DNA from: Alphaproteobacteria bacterium
GTDB lineage: Bacteria; Pseudomonadota; Alphaproteobacteria; Caulobacterales; Hyphomonadaceae
Assembly: GCA_018827375.1 (NCBI GenBank)
Contig: JAHJYW010000049.1
Coordinates: 186,001-250,000 of the forward strand
Direction: 5' to 3'
Length of the DNA: 64,000 bases
Within the stretch, counting starts at the first letter, position 1. Every line of letters begins with the position of its first letter. The notes under the pieces were generated by a model. That model saw only the letters and a program-made list of their open reading frames with translations, ran no database searches and was not told the origin of the DNA. Shown in pieces: positions 49,422 through 57,628 of the stretch. A program made the position numbers and the translations under genes.

Positions 49422-52400
49422 TCAAATGACGTCTTCTGTTGCCCCGCCGGTAAGGGCGGCCGATCGTGCAGCATCCTCGCCGCGTCTTAACCGCGTGAGC
49501 GGCCATAGGAACAGCCGCGTTAGCTTTCTGACGACGTTGGCAACATCACTAGGGATCATGAAGACCGCTGGAATGACGACAAGCGTCAGGATCGTTGAAG
49601 AGGTCAACCCTCCAATGAGAAGCGCGCCGAGCGCGTTGCGCCACTCAGCTCCATCCGAGGTCGCCAATGCGACTGGCACCATGCCAAAGATTGCGGAAAA
49701 GGCAGTCATGAGAACGGGGCGAAGTCGTTCAGGACAAGCTTGAAGGATCGCGTTTCTTTCTGTCATTCCTTCCGCGATCAACTGGTTTGCGCGGTCGACG
49801 AGCAAGATGCCATTCTTCATCACGATCCCCATCAGTCCGATCAGGCCAATCTGTGCGAACAGGGAGGATTCTAGTCCAAAGTAATATAGCCCGGCGAATG
49901 CTCCAGAGAAGCTGAGCGGCGCCGTTACCATGATCAGAAGCGGCTGTACGAAGGAATTAAATTGGCTCGCAAGCACCATGTAGAGCGCCAGCAAGGCGAG
50001 CAGTAACGCGAAGCCGATCGCGCCGGCGGTCTCCTGCATGCGTTCCGACATGCCGCCGACCGAGTAAGTGATGCCAGCCGGCGGTGGGTTGACTTCAAGC
50101 ACCTCGATCAATGTGGTTGTCGCCTCACCCAGGGAAACACCGGTTGCAGAACTGGCAAGCACCGAGATCTTCCGGGCGCGGTCTGATCGATCAATTTGCG
50201 ACGGGCCGGAAGCGAACTCAACACGTGAAACCGCTCCAATATCTACCAGTCGCCCGTCTGCACCGCGCACTTGAATGCGATCAAAATCCCGCACGCTTTC
50301 CCTCTGGTCTTCCTCCAGACGCAGGCGCACATCATATCGCTTTCCGCCCTCTTCAAAGGTTCCTGCATCGAGTCCGCCCAGGGCAATCCGAGCTGTATCC
50401 GCCAAGGCACGAGCGGAAACGCTCTGGTCCCCGGCCCGCGTTCGGTCAAACAGAATCTGTGCTTCCGGTCGACCGCTCTCGAAGCTGGTTCTGACATCAG
50501 CAAAATCAGGTCGGGCACGCATCTCACGCACGAGATGATCGCCATATTGCGCAAGGGAGTTGAGGTCAGATCCCTTTAACAACAAGTCGATGTCCGAGCT
50601 ACCGGAGGTCGTCCCGCTGACCCACGGAACTTCAAGGACGGATATCTTAACCGCCTCAGGGGATGCAATGCGGATGGCTTTCCGCGCTTGGTCCATGATT
50701 TCAAACTGACCCGTTTGGCGCTCCTGTTTCGGTGTCAAGGAAGCGTATAGATCGATGACACGGGCGTCCGCTTGCGCGCCTGCCCCGATCGAGACGAACA
50801 CTTCTTCAACGTGCTCGATCTTGCGGAGTTCAGCATCAATCTTTTGCGCGGCGTCGAGCGCAGAAACAACGCCAGTGCCCAGCGGCAGCTCGATCGAACC
50901 CTGAAACTCGCTCCTGTCGGCGCGCGAGGTAAAACCGGAAGGAACGCGAGCTGCATACCACGCACCGGCAAAAACCGAGGCACACGCAATAAGAATCACA
51001 ACTATGCGAAATCGAACGGCCAGCTTTACGAGACCTGCATAGGCCCGGTCAGTTGAGTCCCAGAAGGCTTCGAGCGGCCGAAAGACGGGTGAAACGCCAC
51101 TGGATGTGAGGATGCGCGATGCAAGCATTGGCGTGAGTGTCAAAGCAACGAGCAAAGAGACCGACACCGAAAACACGATCGTCAGACCGTATTGGAAAAA
51201 GAAGCGTCCTACGATGCCATCCATGAAGGCAATCGGAACAAAAACGGCAAGTGTGGCTGCTGTGCCTGCAACCACGGCAAGTCCCACTTTACGTGTACCG
51301 TCCAGCGCGGCCTCAAGCGGTGGCTTCCCCTCTTCCAGCTCTTTCATGATCGCTTCAATAACGACGATGGCGTCGTCTACGAGCAGTCCGATGGCAACGG
51401 TGAGTGCAAGCAGCGTCAGGACGTTGATCGAAAACCCCAGAAGATAAAAGCCAAAAAAAGTGGCCACAAGGGATGTCGGGATCGCCAGGGCCACGATGAT
51501 CGTCGCTCTGAAATTCAGGAGGAAAACAAAGGTCACGGCAACGACAAGCCCGATGGCAATCACGACGTCATGGGTGACGTCCTCGATTGAGCTCTCGATA
51601 AATTTCGACACATCTCTTGTCGCGACAATCGTCACTCCGGCGGGCGCAAGCGCGCGCAAGTCTTCTGCGGCGGCCTTGACCTTGTGCGAGACCTCGACAG
51701 TATTCTGACCTGATTGTTTCCTGATATCGAGCGAGATACCTCGTCTGCCATTCAGGAATGCCGCTGAGCGCTCATCCTCCAGGCCGTCCTCCACGCGGGC
51801 AACATCAGAAATTCGGATTGTGACGCCATTTTCCCGATAGGCGACTGGCAAGTCTGCAAAGCCATTCGCACGGGTAACTTCAGCGACAGTTTTGACACCA
51901 AACTCCCGCGTGCGGGCATCAGTTTCCATCCGCCCGCCGGGAAGCTTTGCATGCTCACTCTGGATCGCACGCCGTACATCATCCGCCGTGACGCCAAACG
52001 CCCTCAGTCGCTCATTGTCGAGCCAGATGCGCACCGCGCGCTCACGACCCCCGACCAATTTCACGGCGCCCACACCGTCGAGGCGTTGAAGACGTTCCTT
52101 GGCCACATCGTCGGCGAACGCAGTCAACTCGGCGATTGGCAGATCGCCGGCGATCATGACGGAGATGATCGGCGCCGCGTCCGGATCGACCTTGTCCACG
52201 ATGGGTGGATCCATATCCGCAGGCAATTCTGCCAGGGCAACCTGCACCTTGTCCCGAACATCCTGGACCTTCTCGCGGGCATTGGAGCTCAGATTGAACT
52301 CGATCAGAATTTGTGCGCGCCCTTCACTGGAAAAGGATTGCAGCGTTTCAATTCCGTCGATCGTGTTGATGTACTCTTCCAGGATGTCGGTGACTTCCGA

Positions 52401-52583
52401 CTCCATGGTTTCCGCAGAGGCCCCGTCCAGCGTCGCCGTCACATTGACATACGGAAATTCAACATCGGGAAACAAGTCGACGCCCAATCGTCCCATCGAC
52501 ATAAGGCCGAGGCCGACCAAGGATGCGATGAGCATCACGGCAAATACAGCGCGGCGGATCGAAATATCGACGAGCCACATCAT
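49422..52583 (-). CDS. Efflux RND transporter permease (HAE1-like)
   Basis: 1053-aa ORF; AIGLLVDDAIVVIEAIMKELEEGKPPLEAALDGTRKVG and GIVMKNGILLVDRANQ. Confidence 0.93.
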   Translation of the reverse strand: MMWLVDISIRRAVFAVMLIASLVGLGLMSMGRLGVDLFPDVEFPYVNVTATLDGASAETMESEVTDILEEYINTIDGIETLQSFSSEGRAQILIEFNLSSNAREKVQDVRDKVQVALAELPADMDPPIVDKVDPDAAPIISVMIAGDLPIAELTAFADDVAKERLQRLDGVGAVKLVGGRERAVRIWLDNERLRAFGVTADDVRRAIQSEHAKLPGGRMETDARTREFGVKTVAEVTRANGFADLPVAYRENGVTIRISDVARVEDGLEDERSAAFLNGRRGISLDIRKQSGQNTVEVSHKVKAAAEDLRALAPAGVTIVATRDVSKFIESSIEDVTHDVVIAIGLVVAVTFVFLLNFRATIIVALAIPTSLVATFFGFYLLGFSINVLTLLALTVAIGLLVDDAIVVIEAIMKELEEGKPPLEAALDGTRKVGLAVVAGTAATLAVFVPIAFMDGIVGRFFFQYGLTIVFSVSVSLLVALTLTPMLASRILTSSGVSPVFRPLEAFWDSTDRAYAGLVKLAVRFRIVVILIACASVFAGAWYAARVPSGFTSRADRSEFQGSIELPLGTGVVSALDAAQKIDAELRKIEHVEEVFVSIGAGAQADARVIDLYASLTPKQERQTGQFEIMDQARKAIRIASPEAVKISVLEVPWVSGTTSGSSDIDLLLKGSDLNSLAQYGDHLVREMRARPDFADVRTSFESGRPEAQILFDRTRAGDQSVSARALADTARIALGGLDAGTFEEGGKRYDVRLRLEEDQRESVRDFDRIQVRGADGRLVDIGAVSRVEFASGPSQIDRSDRARKISVLASSATGVSLGEATTTLIEVLEVNPPPAGITYSVGGMSERMQETAGAIGFALLLALLALYMVLASQFNSFVQPLLIMVTAPLSFSGAFAGLYYFGLESSLFAQIGLIGLMGIVMKNGILLVDRANQLIAEGMTERNAILQACPERLRPVLMTAFSAIFGMVPVALATSDGAEWRNALGALLIGGLTSSTILTLVVIPAVFMIPSDVANVVRKLTRLFLWPLTRLRRGEDAARSAALTGGATEDVI

Positions 52584-53698
52584 GAGGGTGTGAGCTCAAT
52601 CCTGACGCCGTCATACAGCGGCTCCGAGGCTGTCAGCACGACTGTTTCTCCGATCGTCAACCCGTCAAGAATCTCTACACGATCAGCATCGATGTCTGTG
52701 ATTTTTACGGGACGACGCTTAGCTTGCGCGTTTGTGACAAGGTAGACGTATCGATCTTCGCCCGTACCTTGAATTGCTCTACGCGGCAGGACGGTGGCAG
52801 ACCGGGGATCAACTTCGACCTCGGCGCGGACCGACTGCCCGGCTTTGACAGCGCAATCGGGGTTCGCAAATGCCATGCGGAATTCTACCATCCGCGAAGT
52901 CGGATCAACTCGGTCGTTCAAGATGAGGATCTGTGATTCTATCGGATCACTGCGGCCATCGACGTAGAGATGACCTTTCAAGTCGAGCCGCAAACGCGCG
53001 AGCTCGGACTCAGGCGCAAACAAGATCGCCGCAGCAATCCCGCACTCCTGAACCTGAACAACGGCGGAGTTGCCCATTCCGGAGAAGCGGTTGGCCATGA
53101 ACACGCCCTCATCGATATAGCGAGCTGTGATGGCGCCATCGAATGGCGCGCGGACTGTTGTATCCCCGAGCGCCTGCTTGGCGGTTTCCACTTTTGTCTC
53201 CCCGAGTCGCAGGTTGGCGCCGGCAACCTCCAGGGCGGTTTTGGCATCGTCAAAGACCACAGGGGACACGACGCCTTTGGTTTCCAGTGGCGTGTAGCGG
53301 TCCACGAGTGTCTGTGCGCGTCTAACTTCGGCCAGGGCAACGTCCCGCATTGCTTCGGCTTCGACGAGGCTGCGCTGATAATCGACCTGCCGGGTTCTAA
53401 AGAGCGGATCGCCCTTACGAACCCTGTCACCCACCCGGACGAATATCTGTTCAACGACCCCCTCCGCCAACGCGCCGATATTGCTGGTTTGCTTGGCGGC
53501 AATGGTCCCGGATGCAATCAAATAGTCGTCCCGCATGACCGTTTCTGCGGATACCGTTTCAACCTGGACAACCCGGGTCTCGACTTCAGCGGTAACGCCG
53601 GCCGCCGCAGGGACGGCTTGCCCTTCAGGCTCTGCGTCCCGGCATCCCGAGACCAGAATCAAAATCACGCAGAGAGAGAGCGTCGTGCGAATCCTCAC
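52580..53698 (-). CDS. Efflux RND periplasmic adaptor subunit
   Basis: Lipobox ILVSGCRD; SGTIAAKQTSNIGALAEGVVEQIFVRVGDRVRKGDPLF. Confidence 0.92.
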   Translation of the reverse strand: MRIRTTLSLCVILILVSGCRDAEPEGQAVPAAAGVTAEVETRVVQVETVSAETVMRDDYLIASGTIAAKQTSNIGALAEGVVEQIFVRVGDRVRKGDPLFRTRQVDYQRSLVEAEAMRDVALAEVRRAQTLVDRYTPLETKGVVSPVVFDDAKTALEVAGANLRLGETKVETAKQALGDTTVRAPFDGAITARYIDEGVFMANRFSGMGNSAVVQVQECGIAAAILFAPESELARLRLDLKGHLYVDGRSDPIESQILILNDRVDPTSRMVEFRMAFANPDCAVKAGQSVRAEVEVDPRSATVLPRRAIQGTGEDRYVYLVTNAQAKRRPVKITDIDADRVEILDGLTIGETVVLTASEPLYDGVRIELTPS

Positions 53699-54114
53699 GA
53701 ACGCCCCGGCATCAGGTAGGCGCCGCGCCCGCTCGAAAGCAGGGCTCCGTCGGCGTTCATTACAGTGGCTTCGGCGACGGAGAGAGTTGCCCCCAGACGG
53801 ACAATTCTTCCCGTTACACTCAGCGCTCCTGGCGTGGCCGGTTTGTGATAATCGACCCGCAAGTCCGCCGTCGCGGCAGGCATGTTACCCGAGGCGAGCA
53901 GGGCATAAAATCCTGTAAGATCAATCAGCGCCGCAATTACACCGCCATGGGCGGATTGTATCCGCGGATTGGAAACCACTTCCTCTCGCCATGGCATTTC
54001 CAGCACCAGCTTTTCCGGGTCCGTTCTGATCGCCTTCAACCCTAACCAACGATGGAAGGGTGCCGCTTCGAGTGCAGCCTGCACCTGTTCCAGACTGAGC
54101 ATGGAATCACTCAT
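53695..54114 (-). CDS. PaaI-family hotdog thioesterase
   Basis: NPRIQSAHGGVIAALIDLTGFYALLA...TADLRVDYHKPATPG. Confidence 0.9.
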   Translation of the reverse strand: MSDSMLSLEQVQAALEAAPFHRWLGLKAIRTDPEKLVLEMPWREEVVSNPRIQSAHGGVIAALIDLTGFYALLASGNMPAATADLRVDYHKPATPGALSVTGRIVRLGATLSVAEATVMNADGALLSSGRGAYLMPGRS

Positions 54115-54989
54115 ACAGGGGTCTGCTCTCGTATCGTTCGAAGAAAGGACACAACCGCTTCGATGAACACATCGTTGCGATCGCCGGCCACCATATGTCT
54201 TGCGCCTGCAACGTCAGTGTAATGTGCCTGGGGCGCGAGGGATCTAAACGCCGCGACGGAGTCTTCTGAAACCAGCTCGCTCATACGCCCACGGATCAGA
54301 TGAAGCGGCACACGGATGTCCCGAACCGCTTGCTCCAGATCACCGGTGTGAGCAACTCCGGAGCGGCGCATGACGCCGGTGATAAAAGCAGGGTCCCAGT
54401 GCCATCGCCAACGCCCATCTTCGCCCTGCCGAAGGTTCTTGCGCAGCCCTTCAAGGTCTTTCGGCCTGGGACGGTGTGGTAGGTAGGTGGCAATCACATC
54501 AGCGGCCTGTTCCAGCGAGTCAAAGCCTTCGTGAACATGCGCGCCCATGAACCCGACAACCTTGGTGACACCCGCGGCGTCCATGTTCGGCGTAATGTCG
54601 ACCAGCGTAACCGATTCAAACGCATCGCGTGACAACATGCCTGCGGCAACTATGGCTGCTAGTCCGCCAAGCGAAGCGCCGACCACATGCGGTCGCGTAC
54701 CACCACGCGCCACGTGTTCACCAACCTCAATAAGGTCCCGCGCGATAGCTTCCAGAGAGTAGTCACCATCTGCAGCCCAATCACTTTCACCGTGTCCGCG
54801 AAGATCCAAGGCAATAGAGCGATAGCCTTCAAATGCCACCGTCTTTGCGGCGCCGCTCCAGGCGTGGCGGGTTTGCCCTCCGCCATGGGCAAAGATCACC
54901 GGCGGGGCAGCTGGATCGCCAAAAGAACTGAGCGCCAGTTTCAACCCTTGTGCATGAAGATACCCGTCACGACTGCTCAAAATACCCAT
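54111..54989 (-). CDS. Alpha/beta hydrolase
   Basis: PPVIFAHGGGQTRHAWSGAAKTVAFEGYRSIALDLRGHGESDWA...VVGASLGGLAAI. Confidence 0.92.
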   Translation of the reverse strand: MGILSSRDGYLHAQGLKLALSSFGDPAAPPVIFAHGGGQTRHAWSGAAKTVAFEGYRSIALDLRGHGESDWAADGDYSLEAIARDLIEVGEHVARGGTRPHVVGASLGGLAAIVAAGMLSRDAFESVTLVDITPNMDAAGVTKVVGFMGAHVHEGFDSLEQAADVIATYLPHRPRPKDLEGLRKNLRQGEDGRWRWHWDPAFITGVMRRSGVAHTGDLEQAVRDIRVPLHLIRGRMSELVSEDSVAAFRSLAPQAHYTDVAGARHMVAGDRNDVFIEAVVSFLRTIREQTPV

Positions 54990-55002
54990 CCGCTTTGGCT
55001 AC

Positions 55003-55035
55003 TTGTAAGGATACTCTTATTAAGTTACCTTACAA
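55003..55035. promoter_or_regulatory. Inverted repeat, candidate MarR operator
   Basis: TTGTAAGG-N17-CCTTACAA, perfect 8-bp arms between divergent hydrolase and MarR genes. Confidence 0.55.
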
Positions 55036-55044
55036 ATATCGTCA

Positions 55045-55506
55045 ATGGAGAAACGTATGACGTCGCCCGCTGCCGTCCTTCAAGGAGATCCCAGAATAGA
55101 TTTCAGCTTCCTTCTTGGTGACGTCACCCGCCTAGTGCGCCGGGCATACGATCAGGAAATGGCAGCGATTGGCCTGACGCGATCACAGTGGCACCTGCTT
55201 GTTTACGTGATCAGGCTGGAGAGCCCGACCCAGACGCAACTTGCGGAAGCACTCGATATTGCGCGTCCATCTGTCGGCACGCTGATCGATCATCTCGAAA
55301 CCACAGGTTACGTCTCACGTGTGCGCGATGCTGGCGACCGACGTGTCTGGCGGATTATTCCGACCCGTTTGGCGATCCAGCGCGCAGAAGAGTTTGCGCG
55401 AGCGGCCGAGCGTGTTGCATCGCAAGCCTTCGACTCGGTCGCGCGCAATGATCTGACCAAAGCAACGGCTTTGCTTTTGACAATTAGCGACAATCTGAAG
55501 TCCTGA
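55045..55506 (+). CDS. MarR-family transcriptional regulator
   Basis: LTRSQWHLLVYVIRLESPTQTQLAEALDIARPSVGTLIDHLETTGYVSRVRDAGDRRVWRI. Confidence 0.93.
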   Translation: MEKRMTSPAAVLQGDPRIDFSFLLGDVTRLVRRAYDQEMAAIGLTRSQWHLLVYVIRLESPTQTQLAEALDIARPSVGTLIDHLETTGYVSRVRDAGDRRVWRIIPTRLAIQRAEEFARAAERVASQAFDSVARNDLTKATALLLTISDNLKS

Positions 55507-55783
55507 CTCGTCTTTGGCCGGACTGAAATGAGGAACTCCCGCGAAAGTCGCGGATCGGCACACAAACGAAACACTGCGGCACCTGACCCGCCACTGAGTT
55601 TCTGTCCGAAAGGGAATGGCGTATTTCGGCGCCAAACTCCAAGCAATTGCTGGTTCAATGTCGCGTTTGGGCCAACACTGCTCTACCAGCAGGAAAGGAA
55701 AACCGAGGGCATCTAGAAAACACGGGGCTATCAATATTTTCAAAGATTATTACCAAATCGTGCCGCCTTTCCTGTGACCTCTC

Positions 55784-56104
55784 TTAGTGTTGCGCCTCGG
55801 GAAGGAAAATTCGAACGCCCTCGAGCTCAACTGAAATTGGAATCTGACATGCGAGGCGTGAATTCGGTTTTACGTTTTCAGCAAACTCAAGCATGGATGC
55901 CTCCATGCCCGCACGCGCTCCGATGTCGGGGAACCTGTCCTGTTCAATGTATACATGACATGTCGCGCAAGCACAGGCACCGCCGCAATCGGCATCAATA
56001 CCCCGAACGTCGTTCGCGACTGCGGCTTGCATCAGGGACTGGCCCACTGAGGCATCTACTATCTTTTCATCCCCATTGAATGCGACAAAAATTATTTTCA
56101 CCAC
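55784..56104 (-). CDS. 2Fe-2S ferredoxin
   Basis: DADCGGACACATCHVYIEQDRFPDIGARAGMEASMLEFAENVKPNSRLACQIPISVELEGV. Confidence 0.93.
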   Translation of the reverse strand: MVKIIFVAFNGDEKIVDASVGQSLMQAAVANDVRGIDADCGGACACATCHVYIEQDRFPDIGARAGMEASMLEFAENVKPNSRLACQIPISVELEGVRIFLPEAQH

Positions 56105-56204
56105 TTCCTAATCTCCCTCAAGCAGACATAAACGCTCTGCTACTTGCATTTTCAGCGTCATGGACAGTTCTAAAGCCATTACAGCCACCTATTTTTTCGC
56201 CAAC

Positions 56205-57443
56205 CTATTCCGAAATACGTACCATCAACTCTTCATAACCGCGTACGAAGTTTGAAGAGACGCGAACCGGATCCTTCACAACTTCGATATTCTGAAAGCG
56301 CTTCATGATCTCTTCCCAGAGTATGCGGATTTGCATTTCAGCGACGCGATTTCCCATGCAGCGGTGAATGCCGAACCCGAACGAGACGTGATGACGTGCC
56401 CTATCGCGGTCGATGATCAACTGATCGGGGTTGTTGATAACTTCTTCATCGCGATTGCCCGAGACGTACCACATGACGACCTTGTCGCCCTTGCGGATCG
56501 TCTTGCCCCCAAACTCTATGTCACGCGTTGCATTCCGGCGCATATGGGACAACGGCGTCTGCCAGCGAATTACTTCCGATACCATGTTCGGGATCAGGCC
56601 GGGGTCTGCCCGCAGCTTATCGTACTCGGCCGGGAAGCGGTTGAGACCGTACACGCTGCCCGAAATCGAATTGCGCGTTGTATCGTTCCCGCCCACGATC
56701 AGGAGCATCAGATTGCCGAGGAATTCGAGCGGGTTCTTGTTCATATCCCGTGTGTCCGGGTTGTGCGCGAGAAGCGAAATGAAGTCGAAGCGCGGCTCGG
56801 CATTGGCACGCTCGTGCCACAGCTTCATGAAGTATGGCAGTGTCTCCTCGGCAAGAATACGCTGACGCTCTTGCGGCGCGCGCGCTGCATTGCCAACCTG
56901 ATCGCTCGATGTTGCCACATCCGACCAGTAAGGTAGAAGATGTCGATCTTCGAATGGCACATCGAAAAGGGTCGCCAACATCTGCGTTGTCAGCTCGATC
57001 GAAACGCGCTCAACCCAATTGAACTCCTCGCTTCTTGGCAGGTCATCCAGAATCGTGCTGACGCGCTGGCGGATCAGAGATTCCAGATCCGAGAGCCGAC
57101 CGGGTGCCACTGCAGGCGTAGCTGCCCTACGTTGCTGATCATGGCGCGGCGGATCCATCGCGATGAACATGGGTGTGTTGAAGTCTTCAGGGTTGTCACC
57201 GATCAGAATTGTTCCATCGGATGAAAACGCTTCATGGTTGCTGTCCACCGCGAGGATGTCGTGAAACTTCGTAATTGACCAGTACGGTCCAAAATCGCTC
57301 TTCTCGCAAAAATGAACCGGATCTTCTGCGCGCAGGCGCGCGAAATACTGAAGGTGTTCGTCACTTTCGAACAGCCTTGCCTGACTAACATCAATCGCCT
57401 CGAGAGGAATGGTGTCCACACGTGCAAAATCGGCATTTCTCAT
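56205..57443 (-). CDS. Cytochrome P450, CYP153-like
   Basis: MFIAMDPPRHDQQRRAATPAVAPGRL, GGNDTTRNSISGS, FGFGIHRCMGNRVAE; start ATG 57443. Confidence 0.9.
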   Translation of the reverse strand: MRNADFARVDTIPLEAIDVSQARLFESDEHLQYFARLRAEDPVHFCEKSDFGPYWSITKFHDILAVDSNHEAFSSDGTILIGDNPEDFNTPMFIAMDPPRHDQQRRAATPAVAPGRLSDLESLIRQRVSTILDDLPRSEEFNWVERVSIELTTQMLATLFDVPFEDRHLLPYWSDVATSSDQVGNAARAPQERQRILAEETLPYFMKLWHERANAEPRFDFISLLAHNPDTRDMNKNPLEFLGNLMLLIVGGNDTTRNSISGSVYGLNRFPAEYDKLRADPGLIPNMVSEVIRWQTPLSHMRRNATRDIEFGGKTIRKGDKVVMWYVSGNRDEEVINNPDQLIIDRDRARHHVSFGFGIHRCMGNRVAEMQIRILWEEIMKRFQNIEVVKDPVRVSSNFVRGYEELMVRISE

Positions 57444-57485
57444 AAAATACTCCTCTCCAACCAGCATAGACCTTGCGACCTCATT

Positions 57486-57605
57486 CTAGGCTAATGACCC
57501 TAAATTTTTGCTCCAGTCAACCTTTCATGTTGACAAAGCGTATCCTTTATCCGCAAAATTAGGGCAACGACCCTAAATATTGGGCGCGCACCCTAAATTA
57601 TAGGG
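57486..57605. promoter_or_regulatory. Array of TTAGGG-N6-CCCTAA-type inverted repeats in a divergent promoter
   Basis: CTAGGC-TAATGA-CCCTAA (57486-57503), TTAGGG-CAACGA-CCCTAA (57559-57576), ATTGGG-CGCGCA-CCCTAA (57579-57596), plus CCCTA-AATTA-TAGGG (57591-57605). Confidence 0.65.
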
Positions 57606-57628
57606 TGGCCTTCTGGAGGAGGAACACC

